Positions 23,879 to 36,133 of a stretch of 64,000 bases of DNA are shown here, one piece after another. Within the stretch, counting starts at the first letter, position 1; every line of letters begins with the position of its first letter. The DNA lies in NCBI GenBank assembly GCA_029817715.1, contig JARUPY010000083.1, positions 4,092,001 through 4,156,000 on the forward strand, written 5' to 3'. The position numbers and the translations under genes are program-made. The notes beneath the pieces were generated by a model that was not told where the DNA came from, did no database searches, and was given only the letters and a program-made list of their open reading frames with translations. The stretch is from Melastoma dodecandrum. Taxonomy: Eukaryota; Streptophyta; Magnoliopsida; Myrtales; Melastomataceae.

Positions 23879-26646
23879 ATGGAAGGAGACGCCCCTACCA
23901 GAGCTCGTCAATCCCTCTTCTCCCTCTCAGAGGTGGAAAACCCAATCTCCTTTCCCTCCTCCTCCCCTACCCGGGTGTGATAGATGCACGTCGTGCGAAT
24001 CGATGGCGTTTCCTCTGGGTGGTGGTCGTCGGGTTTGGTTGTTCGGCGAGGAGCTGATTTTGTTTCGAGATGATCCTGGGTTTACTGAAAAATTTAGGAT
24101 AAGGGCAAGAGAGATTATGCAGGGGCGGATTAGGCTTTGGGTTGTTTGTGGGTGAATGGTGTTTGCTTTAAAGGGAGGATTTTTCTTTTCTGATTTATTT
24201 TTCTGGCCGTGTCCTGGGAAAGAAGAAACGGCAATGCATGATGATAGCAAGGAGTAGGCGTGGTTTTGCATAAGTTAGTTACATGCGTGATTTTGAAGCT
24301 GGGATACTGTTGAATTGGAAGTGGTTGGTGCCTTTGCAGATTGCGGAAATGGAGAGTGTATTAGAGGAGGCGGGAGAAAGGTCTCTGGAGCGTGACTTTT
24401 GCCAAGATCTTGCAAGTACACTCAGGTGGGTGAATTTGAATTCTCATTCTCTGGTCTTTCTCGGTCTCCTGTGGCCGATTTCTCTCCTAACCTAATTGTA
24501 TGTGTGTGTCTGATATTCACCATCACAGTTCCTCGGCAATTCGATCAGGAAAGGCTGCCGTCACGTGGAAAGAGGTTTTGCTCTTTCTTTTACTTTTTAT
24601 GAGTGATTTCTGTTACTGCCCTTTTGCCGGCTAAGGCAAGCTGTTTTTCTAGGTTCAAGACTGGTTTATATCTAAACTGCGAGGACCACAGGACCAGATA
24701 GAATCTAAGCCGCTTGCATTGAACTTGATTGTTGATCTTTCAGATTCGACCTTTTCCACCCCTTCCAATGAAAGTTTACCAAATCCTGCAGGTTAATTTC
24801 TCCTTGGAAAGCTTTGGGATCAAATATGTTTCTTTATTTTTTCATGCAATTTCCCCAATTTCTTCTTGGCATACCTTGATTTTAGCATAGTCTCTCTCTG
24901 ATGAAAAGTTGAGGAGAGGCTTCTATTACTGTGTGCAAGCCCTGAACTAACTCTGCTACTGAATGATACGACACGCTTTGTTAATTTTTTAGGAAGCAAG
25001 GTAATGGATCTCTCCGAGGTTGCATTTGAAGCAAAATCACAAAAAGATTATGCCTGGTAAGATTCGTCAACGACTCATGGAGGTTCCCCTTATAATGTTT
25101 TCATTGAGCTTCCCTGATTTTTCACTGCTGGCCTACCTCACGGAAGTAATGTTCTGAGCGGTAGCTTGTAACGGATTTTGATTCCCGCATTCTTCATGTT
25201 CTGCCATATGCTTATGTCATTTCGGTTTGTTCTTTGACTAAAACAGGAACAAATGATCTCTTTTTTGTGATCTAAGATAACCTCGAGCCTCACGTATGCA
25301 TGTGTACCTCTTGGAGGTTTTTCATTTTCCTTTTCGGCAGGTTCATTATTTGGTTGAATGGAACCAATCTCCATCAAAGTTTTTGATTTAAAACGACCGA
25401 ATCTAAATAGCAAACTTCGTTTCGTATTTGTATTTGAGCAACATCAAATCAAGCCTAACCGAAATCTAAATTTTTATATATGATTAGATTATAAATAATG
25501 ATTGTTGTTTGGTTTTTCGACTAAATAAGTAAAAATTACAAAAATTTAGATTGTTAAATTTCTTATATAGAAAAAAAAATTTGAATCCTTACGCTTTACA
25601 ACCACTTGACTTTTTTCTCTTCTCGGAGATCACCCAATGCAGAGTCAAAAGCAGACCTCTAGTTTGGTTTTACCCGAACCAAATCGAATAAAACTGAATT
25701 ATTTGGTTTGGTTTACTAAAATCAAACCAAAATACCTTGGCTTGTCCTATTTGATTTAGTTTGGTTCGGGTTGAACCGAATGGACACCTTTAATTGCCGT
25801 GACCTTATTAGGAAAGGTATATTGACTATAAATGAATCACTATTGATTTTTCAGGTACGATGTTGCTTCTGTTCTTTCTTACCGAATTACTCACAGTGGT
25901 GAGCTTGTAAGTCCAGTTTTTCTCTTCGTTTAATTGTCAAGGTGATGGATGCTTCATTACTTAATTGCACACAATGCCGCAAAATTATGATTTGAGGTGT
26001 TCTAAACTTGGCCCAGGAAGCCCGTGTACGTTTTTCCGGGTTCTCTAAAGATCAAGATGAATGGATAAACGTGAGGACCTCAATCCGAGAACGATCCATT
26101 CCTCTTGAACCTTCGGAGTGTCATAAGATCCATGTTGGAGATCTCACATTATGCTTTCAGGTACGAACAATGATATTCCCTCAAATATGCGAGATCATAG
26201 CAGTTGTTTTTTCCAAAAATGTTCCAATATGCCTTCCAAATCTATACACAGCCCTTATTACGTGTCGGCCTACTTCCATTGACAGGAAAGATCCCATCAA
26301 GCCGTCTACTGCGATGCCCATGTCCTGGCAATCGACAGAAAAGAGCACGATGCCAGTAGCTGCACCTGTCTGTTTCTAGTCCGTTACGACCAGGATGACA
26401 GTGAGGTAACACGTCACTCATTCGTTAACAGAATCACAGTAGTATGTAAATGACTGCCCGTGTCTCGGCTGTGCACTTTCACCCATTGACTACTTGCCTC
26501 CTGTGCTTTTCTATAAAAAAAAACATCAGGAGGAAGTGGATTTGAGCAGGATATGCAGTAGGCCATTGCTGGAGAAGACGGAGCCGCCCCTGGTAAACGT
26601 GAAGCCAGACGCTTTGTCAATATCGGCCAGGAGCTTGTGGGAGTAG
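23879..26646 (+). CDS. SAWADEE-domain chromatin reader (SHH/DTF1-like)
   Basis: SHH proteins read H3K9 methylation and unmethylated K4 with a SAWADEE tandem-Tudor-like fold; SHH1/DTF1 recruits RNA polymerase IV for RNA-directed DNA methylation. Nine exons: 23879-23932, 24340-24425, 24529-24574, 24653-24791, 24993-25056, 25855-25906, 26017-26160, 26286-26405, 26530-26646; total 274 codons. Exons 1-4 give a small homeodomain-like segment (LFSLSEIAEMESVLEEAG ... AVTWKEVQDWF). Exons 5-9 give the SAWADEE domain: DYAWYDVASVL, EARVRFSGF-KDQDEWINV, PLEPSECHKIHVGDLTLCFQ, VYCDAHVLAIDR, a Cys-x-Cys pair (SSCTCLFLVRYD) and a terminal ICSRPLLEK. The start was chosen because exon 1 (MEGDAP...) joins in phase and restores the family's F-x-x-x-EI-EME motif. 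Assignment to SHH1 or SHH2 is not possible here. Confidence 0.85.
25430..25800. repeat. AT-rich repeat-like insertion in a SAWADEE-gene intron
   Basis: The 798-bp intron between exons 5 and 6 is much longer than its neighbours. Its central part is AT-rich and repeats words such as AACCGAA, TTTGGTTTGGTTT, TTTGGTTCGGGTT and ACCCGAACCAAATCGAA in both orientations, as in degenerate plant transposons. No clear termini. Confidence 0.3.
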
Positions 26647-26741
26647 GAGCAAAAGACCCGACCCAGCACTTCATTTATTCAGTACAGTGGTGGTTTAACA
26701 AATCAACACTTCCATTTTGTTGGGCATGATGCATTTGCTGG

Positions 26742-26772
<31 letters not shown>

Positions 26773-26789
26773 GGGGGGGGAGGGGGGGT
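26742..26789. repeat. Poly(G) tract
   Basis: A run of more than 25 G residues with single C and A interruptions follows closely on the 3' end of the SAWADEE gene. Such a tract can form G-quadruplexes and is hard to sequence; its exact length may not be reliable. Confidence 0.85.
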
Positions 26790-27499
26790 TCAGATTTTCT
26801 TGGTAGGGATTTCAATAAGGTTTTCAAAAGAACTTTGAGATGGAACGACCCAATTCATATTGGGCTTCTTCTATTTAAGATCTCACTGGCTTACGCCACA
26901 AAAACATAATTTGGTCCTGAGATGTTATTCTTTTAGTCGTATATCGGGTAGCCTTATAAAAAGGTGGTGGTGGTGGATGGATGGATGGATGGTTGGCTAT
27001 TTGCCTTATAAAAAAAGGTGGTCGGTCTGATTCTTTTGGGACAACAATGGAGAAATGCTCCTTTTGTACAAAACCCAACGCCACCAAACATTAATTAATT
27101 AATTGTTCAACGCATCCTAAAAAAGAACACGTAGCCAACGTCACGAGAAATTACAAAAAAGTTTGGCCAAGATATCTGGGTAGGGTGTGTCCATTGTCCT
27201 CAGCAGGCGGACCCTCGGCGTCCGACTTAAGTGGGCGCAGCTGAAGAGGCCATGGCGCTTGCAACGGATGTGGAGGGAATATGTTGATATGCAAACCCAA
27301 GTCACAAGTTCCACATTGTTGCAAAGTTCTAAGTCAGTACGTAAGTCAACCGGCTTTGAGACTATTCATCATGTAGTAAGTAAGATCAGTTTACGAACAA
27401 TGGCACCAAATGGGGGATGCTATCACTTAGCTCCTTCACAGGAAAAAAGCTGCCGCCTATCAACCAACGGCCTGCTATGGACTAAGTTCGGCATGAACT
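26790..27499. other. Intergenic, no gene seen
   Basis: Contains a GGAT microsatellite near 26977-26993 and a frame at 27187-27567 without family resemblance. Nothing supports a functional gene. Confidence 0.4.
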
Positions 27500-27860
27500 C
27501 GCAGTTCAGCAAGGACATGGCCGACGATGCAGGGTTTGCTGCCCTGCCTTTGATCTCAGAGGTTTAGAGCACTGAGTGTGAGTGCTGCACCATGTGCAAG
27601 GAGTACAATGCAGTGTACATCGACAGGGTGAAGGCGCGGTACTCGGGGAAAAGGATACACGAGGCTATGCGTCAAGGCCTTGAAGGAAGAAGAGATAGAT
27701 AAACAAGAAGGCGGCGTTCCAGCGGAGGTGCTGCGCTCACGCATGAGCACATATGCCAGGTTGAAGAAGATAAGGGAGGTCTGGCGCTGTACCTGGCCGA
27801 TGCAATGCAGATACTTAAGAAGGGCAAACTCAGAGCACAGTCCTGGAGCCTGAGGGACAA
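27500..27860 (+). pseudogene. Broken DUF1677 gene
   Basis: DUF1677 proteins are small plant proteins with conserved cysteines and unknown role. Here one frame gives TECECCTMCKEYNAVYIDRVKARYSGK (27570-27650). A second frame, shifted near 27660, gives LCVKALKEEEIDKQEGGV (27665-27718) and STYARLKKIREVWRCT. Together they follow the family order C-x-CC, YI-RV--RY, ICGLC--A-KDE, but a frameshift sits inside the C-x-x-C motif and an in-frame TAG lies just before the Cys-rich part (about 27565). No alternative splice restores the frame, so I call it a pseudogene. Confidence 0.7.
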
Positions 27861-28220
27861 AGAAACAGTGCAGATGCAGAGGAAGGCTGGCCTTAGTAAG
27901 GAGCTCCATCTGCATGCCTGCCATTACCAGGGATCATCACACTCCGGCTGACATGTTCTCAAATAAAGCCTCCTGCTCTTACCTGCCGATTTCTCCTGGG
28001 TCTTGATTTTGATTTGTCAAATAAAGCAGCATGCATTCTTACAGAAAACCCACAACTTTGAAGATTTTTCAAGCTTGTTCATCACTAACCACAACCCAAG
28101 ACAAGGCCTAACGGTTGACAACGACAGGAATCCCAAGTTACCAGGCTAATTTTGCAATAACATCGGAGTTCTAACAGACCCACTTGAGTCCAGTAGATCC
28201 TAGCAGTAATAAAATCAACA

Positions 28221-31200
28221 TCACACGAACGACCAGTTCATAAACATAAAGCAGATGCAGTGGGCGTTTTCCGCTTCGTTCAGGACCTTCCACGCCACTG
28301 CCCTCTCGTATGAGACCGGTCTACCCATGCTGGACAGGCAGATGCCACCTTGAAGGCATGCAAAACCCTGCGCATCAAGCGATAATTTTATCGTTCGTCG
28401 GGCATTCGTGCAACAAGATATGTGGTTCTATAACGCAGGAACAAGAGGGAGAGCTTGAACCTGTTGCATGATCTGCGGGAATTCTGAGCTGAGAGTCTTT
28501 CGGCCGCGTTCATCAAATATCTTCTCCAGAGTGAGATCCTGAAGCGCCACCAACGTTGTTTCAAGCATGTCCAACCCGGCTTGATTTGCAAATGTGAAAA
28601 CAGGTAATGCCTGCAGATTGAAGACAATCTATTTCAGAATTTGGAAGAAATGGATTAAGGGCCACAGATCTACTATCACCCCATCAAAACTATCGTCATA
28701 ATGGCTCATATCTGAGATTGCCGCCAACAGCACCAAACACCACTAAATTTTCAGTTGATGGGGGAGAGTAAGATCACATCTTTCAAACTACCTTCATAGA
28801 ACAGCATAAGACTGCATCAGAAAGGTGCCACAGAGTCTTCAGGATTGTTTCGCCTCCATTGCCAGTAAGTTTCAGAAGCTCCACTCCCAAATAACATCTG
28901 TGATTTCAAAAAGCATCACCATGATATCTGTTAAATGCAGATAATGTCAAGAAACGCCCAGATACAGCACAGAAGCAGACCTGTAACTATGGCAGATCCA
29001 GCGAGCAAGGGTTTGGGCTTCGGGAGTGCCCAGAGGCATTCTAAGTCCAGCTTGAGAACTCACAGCAGAAGGCGAAAGTGCCAGCGCAACTCTCTGAACA
29101 GATGCTATTATGCTTCGAACATACTGCCGAGCCATCGCTGCTACATGCTCCTGCATGTGGCTTTCGAAAGCAAATTCAAAAGCTATAGTCATCACCGATC
29201 TTGAACAGCTGGAATTACCGGCAGAGTCATTCACAGCCCTGTTTCCATTGGAGCCAATTTCAAGCGAGGAAGCCAGATCAAGGGTTCGATTTGGACTAGA
29301 AGCTTCCTACAGAGCAGAGGAACAGAGATTTTTAGGAAAAATAAATGCAAATGGAAGGCAAGACAATAAAGATCCAGAGCTGTGGATAACCTTTCCAGAA
29401 TCAAGGGGGATTATGCGAAAACCAGACGGAAGAAGAGGTGCATCATCAGCAAAAGAAGCATCAATTGGAGCAAATATCAGTTCAGCACATGTTCCCACTG
29501 CATTTTCATCTACTCCATTGCATAGCTGTCCAAGTAACAGAGACAAAGCACAAAGAATTAGAGAATGCAGGAATCATAAAATCAGTTAGACACATCCCTT
29601 GCAGCCTAGAGTGTCTTTTTTGTATATTAGTCTTTGACTAGATTTCAAAAAGAGAATGTGGAATTAGCCATTTGCTTAGACAAGACTCCTAGCAGTAAAC
29701 ACGATTTCTAGTCATGCCACAATAGTTAATAGGGATAATCAGGCCCGGACTGATTGAAAGAAGGAATCTAGCCTCTTGTAGTTCCCAAAAATACAAGGAA
29801 TTTCACTCTTAATTAAACGCTCAACAACTTATAGCAAAATAATAATAACAATCAACAAATAAGGAAAAACATTTACTTGCAAGAAGAATAGTTCTCTCGG
29901 CATAATTGCATCTTCATGAAAGTGACCCATGCCTTCCAGCTTGATGACCTCTAAGAACTAAAAATAATGCGGAAGACATTCAGAAGAAGTAACTGTGAAA
30001 ATTATACAGATACAGAATTTCATCCCTTAAATCCAATGCACCTCTTCATGTTCGATTGTGTGAGCGAGTGGAAGTATAACTTGACCCCCAAAACTACCAA
30101 CTCTAGTTCCAGGTAAAGCACATGAACCAAGTTTGACAGCGGCAGCAGAGTATGCATCAATGCTGTTATCAGCCCATTCAGACCGATGCTCCCTCAGGAA
30201 CCGGAGAAGCACAGCAGGGGGAACATTCTGAGAGTAACAGGAAAAATCAGTCCGAGCAGGAAAACGATAAAACAGAGCCTACTCAATGCCGACAATTAGT
30301 GATGGTTTACTGGACCTGCAACAGCATTGATGCCCTAGCACATAACACTGCGTTGCTCATAGCTGGAAATCCATTAGAGAATGTGAGATTCAAGCCCATA
30401 AGCTTGTCGGGAGATGAGTTTACTAATATAGTGACATCATCGATGCCATCATTGCCCATTACTGTCCAACCCTCGTCAGTAAAGCCATTAAGAGCCTCAT
30501 TGAATCCCCTGTGAGAATCACATGATTCAGTGTCCAGGTAGCAGATCCATTGTGTAAACCAAGAAATTAATGTAAATTTCACCTGCTTAGCCTCTGGCTA
30601 AGAGACCTAAGGGCTGCGGGCCGTCTACCCCACCCAGAATTATTTGGTGGCAAAACCTCCTGTGCTATCTGCCTAAGCTGGCGTAGAGCCTAATATGAAG
30701 ACGATTAAGACCAGATTGCACCTAATTCAGGGGTGAAGGTTTGGCTGAAAATTCTCACCGCCATGGTTGTTTTCTGGGCAAGCATTACGGGTGATTCATA
30801 TAGCGCGCGTAACACCTCAGGAACGCTCCATGGCTAAAAAAATAACATACTTCCATAAGTAAGCAAGGATGGCACGGAAATCAATGAGAAAATTGCATCA
30901 ACAAGAATGTTGAATCTCACCTCAAGATCAAGGTGGTCAACAATTCTTAAGATTGACCCGCCACCTTCACAAGGACATATTAGGTATCCGCTAGGAAGCA
31001 TTTCAGCTCGTACAAAGTGCTGCACTGGGGGCATGGCTGGACCATTCTGAGTGTTCTTGAGCGATCTCTCACAAATCTTACAGAAAAAAGAAGATGAAAA
31101 ATAAATGCACGCAACGGAAAAAGACGATATAAGAATGACTTGCATAAAAACAGATAAAGTTCAAGGCCGGTGGTAATTGAACTGATGAAAAGAGAAAGGG

Positions 31201-32982
31201 AAATATGTGGCATACAACAAGACTGCCATCTTCAAGAACTGAAGTATAACGCAGCAACCAGAAGTCACGAGCCGGAGCTAACGTTGTTGGAGCATAAAGC
31301 TGTTTCCACAGGAAAAGTTCAGGATACTAATCACGATAAGCACCATGTATCAGTAAGAACAGGTAAAGGAATAGGGCATCTCCACCTGCATGTAAAGCAG
31401 CTCGATTGTTCCACCATTGGCAGTTGGCAGCACATTGACCACATCCACAGCACGACAATCACGATACCATGATGGTCGATCCTTGAGAATTTCGGCAACC
31501 TGATTTCCATCCACATTTCACATAAAGGTCAACGTCACCAAACATTAAAGGGGCAAACATTAACTTGGAGCTTACTCTCGTAGGCTCAAGACCAACAAGG
31601 CCACATGCTCGTGCTGCCACACCAGCACAACCATGGGATATAGCAATGATTCCAATGGAATCCGGACCAGGCTACAAAAAAAGTCAATAAATAAAGAAAA
31701 GGTAAGTATTCTATTGGTGCAGATTCCTAACAAAACAACATATCAGAAAACAAAATTATAACGCCATAAGACCATTAAGGCATCTATACCGTCACTTATA
31801 CTTGCTAACTGAAATAGATAAACATCCAGCACCCAGGAAAAGTACCTTCATTCCGGGCATTTGGACCCACTCTACAGCGGTTCCAGTTGCCTTTGAAAGA
31901 AACTCTGCTAAGGTTTCTTCTGCAATGGCCAAAAGCCTGCAAAACAATAATATTCACCAACTATTAGGATAAACACTGGGCATGGGGGGAGGGGGGGGGG
32001 GGGAAGTTAAAGGTGACAGTGAGAGGATCACAAAGCAGAAAGAGACCGAACAACCAAATTCCACTAACCCTGCAGGACTAGCATCCCTTGGAGGATGCTG
32101 AGATGTCAACTGGTGCTGACCACTCGTCACCACAGATTCGCAGCTTGTATCTTTAGTTGCAAGCGTTGTCTGTTAAAAGAAACCCCTTTCATAACTCAAC
32201 TCCCGCAGAAAAAGATTGTTAACATCAATAACTCGCAACTAAAAAGAAATGCCTCTGTTAATGCACACATTAACCTATCATAAAAGGAAAAAGGCAATCA
32301 TAACCAAAATATTGAAATTGATGAAGAGGGCTGATGTCTCACACTCTGAGCGTGCTGGCGGAAGTAGCCATTCTCATACACCAACTGAGACACTTGCTTC
32401 TGCAACCTATCGTTCTCCTCCATAAGCAGCTTGTTCATTGCTGTGAGCTTCCTGTTCACAGCTTGGAGGCGTGAAGCCTCCTTCCTCTGCTTCTCCCGGC
32501 ATCTTTACATAAAAAGAACCAACAAAATCAAAATCAATCTTAACGAGAAACACAAAAACATCCCTTCTCGGCATGTACGATTCACATGACCAGTTTACAA
32601 CAAACGGAAAAGCCCGGAAAAAATAAATATCCCCCAGGAGTTTCGTCTGGCTCCCACCATAAAACCAAATAAGAAACCCAGCTTTCCGGGCATCAACAAC
32701 CAAAAAGAACCCCCGCATGATCATGGTTTAAGTGTTCCCGGACCAGACATACCTCCTGTTCTGGAACCAGACCTTAATCTGCTTGGGCTCAATATTAGAG
32801 AGGATGGGGCACTCCCTAATAAGCTGCTGCCGGCGAAGCGAACTCGGCTTTGGGCACTCGTGGTAGAGCCTCTCCAGTGCCTCCACCTGCTCGGGGGTGT
32901 ACCTCACGTACTTCCCATTATCCATGCTCCCGCCACCACTGCTATTGCTCCCAGTCCTCCCATCCCTGTAGGACGTTGCCAT
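28221..32982 (-). CDS. ATHB-15: Class III HD-Zip transcription factor, ATHB-15/CORONA type
   Basis: Class III HD-Zips control meristem, vascular and organ polarity development. Eighteen exons on the minus strand: 32753-32982, 32343-32502, 32069-32169, 31846-31936, 31576-31671, 31386-31499, 31216-31299, 30921-31076, 30759-30833, 30583-30689, 30316-30508, 30042-30227, 29877-29957, 29391-29525, 28981-29306, 28792-28897, 28461-28610, 28221-28367; 845 aa, normal length. Domains: homeodomain (KYVRYTPEQVEALERLYHEC ... IKVWFQNRRCREKQRKE), leucine zipper (LMEENDRLQKQVSQLVYEN), START lipid-binding domain (LAIAEETLAEFLSKATG, YAPTTLAPARDFWLLRYTS) and MEKHLA domain ending ICFMFMNWSFV. KDTSCESVVTSGQHQL and VEWVQMPGMKPGPDS match ATHB-15 better than PHB, PHV or REV. 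The gene carries a miR165/166 site. No lesions seen. Confidence 0.95.
31662..31854 (-). promoter_or_regulatory. miR165/166 target site, split by an intron
   Basis: In the spliced message exon 4 ends GGAATGAAG (31846-31854) and exon 5 begins CCTGGTCCGG (31662-31671). Joined, they give the known miR165/166 cleavage site in the START-coding region. The intron between is 174 bp, so only spliced RNA contains the full site. The GGAATG form pairs with the miRNA 3' end slightly better than the GGGATG seen in Arabidopsis genes, as I recall them. Confidence 0.9.
31985..32003. repeat. Poly(G) tract in an HD-Zip III intron
   Basis: A run of G residues with one A interruption lies between exons 3 and 4 (C-rich on the transcribed sense strand). 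Length may be unreliable. Confidence 0.7.
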
Positions 32983-34900
32983 CTCCCAACAACCATAAAG
33001 ATCGCAGCTTTGCAGAAACCCACACTCAACGCCTTCCTACTCTTAAGCAACCGGACAAGACCACCTTCCTCCCCCAAGATTTCCGTGCCGTCAGGGAAAC
33101 CAAAACCAAGAAAAAATAAACACGGAAGTAGAGAAGTGTCGGAGTGTGCCCCTGGCCTAACACCACAGTCACCCTTGTCGGACCGGCTACGAAGCAGCAC
33201 CGAGCACAAGAAACGCAACGAAATCTACCGAGATCAGAGCTTTCCCCAAACCCCCTTTCCACTGTGGTCGTCTGTCTGCTGTCTCCTTCGCCTCTCGTCC
33301 CTGCTTTCGCATAGATAAGGTTTAAACTTGACTCGAGCCCAGATCCCACTTTGAGCTGAAGACCGTGTTTAGGAAGTCCCCGGCCACCACCGACCCATCA
33401 GAGGGAGATGATTCCAGCTCATGGGTGATCATCCGGTTGCCCTTCCTGAGGCCCCCATCATCATCAACGCTCGCAAAGTAGCAGAACCCAGGAAACACTC
33501 CAAAGAGCAAGAGGATTCATGAGTGTGGTGGTGGTAGAGTAAAAAGCATTTTTGCTGGGGAGAGAGAGAGCATAGGGGGGTCAAAATAATAAGGAAAAAA
33601 CGATTAGAAAAGAAAAGGCAAGTGAAGGAGAGATGGTTAAGGGGGGGAGTTGAGCAAAAGAAAAAGAAAGAAAGAACAGGGTTCATGACATGACACATAA
33701 TTATTATCATTTCCCCCTTGTCGTCCAGAGGGAAAGATGCCATTACAAAATCGTTCATTAAATTTGAGGAAAGTATGTTGTCAGGGTTGCCAGAGAGAGA
33801 GGGAGAGAGAAGGGCAGAAAGGAAGTGCTTCTTTTGGTTGTGCTTGGGGTTTCAGAAAGAAAGGGAAGTTGAGGTTTCTGTTCCTCTGCAGCTTATCTCT
33901 GACACCTCCATCTTTGCTTCGAAAAAATATATAGAAATTGATCTAATTATTTAATCGTCGCGTCATGAAATCAGATTTTCTTTTCGAGTCAAACATTTTT
34001 TTGGGGTTTTGGCTTTTCGGACAGGTCTCAAAACCTACGATTCCCCTTCCTCCCAGTTCTTAAACTGTTCTGTTCTGTTCTGTTGCGAGTCTACCGCCTT
34101 CCTTGTAAGAGAGACATTAGATCCCAGATCCAACAACCCAAACCCAACTGAGCGATTGGGGGCATTAATTTTCCACCCCAACCACAAACAAAAAAAAGGA
34201 CTGGACTTTGGCCATGGTTCATTCAATCAGTCAGTCAATCCCAGAGGTGTCCCTCTTGTTGTTCCGTAGTAACAAGACAAGATATCTCAGGCTCCCCACC
34301 TCATGCATCAAGTCAATATCTTACTTGAATTTTCCAATGAGCCAGATCATTCATTATTGTCAAACCTTTATATCCAGATAATTTAATTTTAACCCCAGAT
34401 GGGTAGGGAGGAGACGGTCACAAATCACGGGGATTAGTGGCTGGGACCTTCTGCTGCTCCTCCTGGACTCTTCTAATCTTCTCAACCACTCCTGTCTGAA
34501 TCCAAACACCCTAGCTGTCAATCAAGCAAAATAACGTTCCCGGGGGGGTTACTCGGTCCATTTAGGAACAAGACAAATTTCAAGGAGAAAGGAAAAGATG
34601 AACTAATCCCTCTTCTTCCTTCCAACCCTTTGGAGATCACTGTCAAGAGCAATAGCAATCCCAGTCCGGTAACACTACTCCCTCCTCCCATCAAAAACCA
34701 AAACCCAACCGACCCCTCTCGAACAGTATCCGACACTTCCCATTCATGGATAATATTTCGCCAAAAGGGCTGCATTGGGAACATAATTTAAGCACAAAAA
34801 AAGAAGGGAAAGGAAACGAAGGAGAAAGAGAGAAAGGTGGGTTTGTGCCTTTAGTGGGTTAGGGGGAGGAGGAGCACAGAGTACCACCCCACCATCATCA
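32983..34900. promoter_or_regulatory. HD-Zip III leader and promoter region
   Basis: No gene lies upstream for about 4 kb. The first few hundred bases upstream of the ATG are GC- and CT-rich and probably form the long leader usual for this family. A minus-strand upstream frame (33218 to 32904) begins in the leader and overlaps the main start. GA/CT tracts occur at 33560-33570 and about 33795-33815. Confidence 0.45.
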
Positions 34901-35972
34901 TTAGCTTTTCTTGCATGCGCCCCCCAGGTTTAAACTTTTTTATTTCAAAACAATGAAAAGGGGAATTGTAAATTCGGGAAAGTGGGGGGTGGAAATCTTT
35001 TCAGTAATGGGTGATTTTTTTTATTATGATTTGTTTTATTTGGTTGTAGTTCACTAGGCAACGTCATGATAGCAACCGCTGTCTGCCCTGCCTGTGTCCC
35101 TCAAAGACTTGTTGCTGCTGCCGCTGCCCAATCCCCCCGCGGACACAGTTTCATCAAATCCTCTGTTTCCTGTCAATGTTTATTGCTTTGCATCAAGAGG
35201 AAGACGACGACAAGACTTGACGTGACCGACATCTGAAAATGAATCGTTAAAGAGGAGGATGATGTTGGGGAAGACATTCAAGAGACTTGTGAGAGGCAGA
35301 TGTTTTGTTCTTGGGGTGGGATGGTGATGTATATTACTCCCTCCGATTCGTTCAAAGGGCAAGATACGACTTAAAATTCAACGAGTAAATCCTCAATTTC
35401 AAATTACCCTCGAGGAGGGTGCAAAAATACGTCATGGCGAGATACAAAAATCTTCCATGAGGCGTGGGGAAAGAGAGCTGGCTAGCTAGCAGGATGGCGC
35501 TTTACTTTTATTTTCTTACATCATGGGATCGTGATGATATATGTGATCTTTTGGGGAGGACGTCCTATCGTATTCGTATGATAACACCCCCACCCCCTCC
35601 CCATCCTTGTTTTGTGAGTCCTGGGGGGACAAGGCAATGCCGACGTCAACTCTGTAGCTGGCACTGAAAGAAGAACCATTTGTGCTTCATGATTTAGGCG
35701 TGTGTCAAATTCCCGTTCGTTATTCTTCTTCTTCTCCGAGTTTTCCTGTGTTTTTTTTTCTTTCTTGTGGGTTTTTTTTTTGTTCTTCCTAGGTGGGCTC
35801 TTCCTTCCTCATTCAGTTGAATCTTTTCAGGCGAGGAGGGAGGTGGTAATAAGACAGACATCATCCTCGATATCATGAGCATCAGAGGGGCTAATATGCG
35901 TTACCCTTCTCAAGGCCTCTTGTTGAGGGGGATTGTTCGTTTTTACCGTAAGAAAAGAAAACATTTTGTCTT
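34901..35972. other. Intergenic, no gene seen
   Basis: Mixed AT-rich and C/T-rich DNA with homopolymer T tracts near 35750-35780. No frame resembles a protein family. Confidence 0.4.
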
Positions 35973-35975
35973 TTA

Positions 35976-36130
35976 GGCTTTGTTTGGAAACTATAAAAAA
36001 TAAAGGGTTTGTAGAACATGAGATACGTGGACGGTTGAGATTAATTAGCCAAATTCTTCGATCGATCTCAATCGTTCACGTGTCCCATATCCTATAAATC
36101 CTTTCTTTTCCATAGTTTCCGAACAAAGCC
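35976..36130. mobile_element. Tourist-like MITE
   Basis: A 155-bp element with terminal inverted repeats: left GGCTTTGTTTGGAAACTAT, right ATAGTTTCCGAACAAAGCC. It is flanked on both sides by TTA (35973-35975 and 36131-36133), the duplication expected of PIF/Harbinger-type elements. The interior is also self-complementary (CACGTG-like ends around AATCGATCGAT words). It encodes nothing. Confidence 0.85.
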
Positions 36131-36133
36131 TTA

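Noticed and set aside
24283..24339. Start of the SAWADEE gene at an ATG within intron 1
   Set aside because: A better model uses the small exon at 23879-23932, which joins in phase and restores the conserved motif before EMES.
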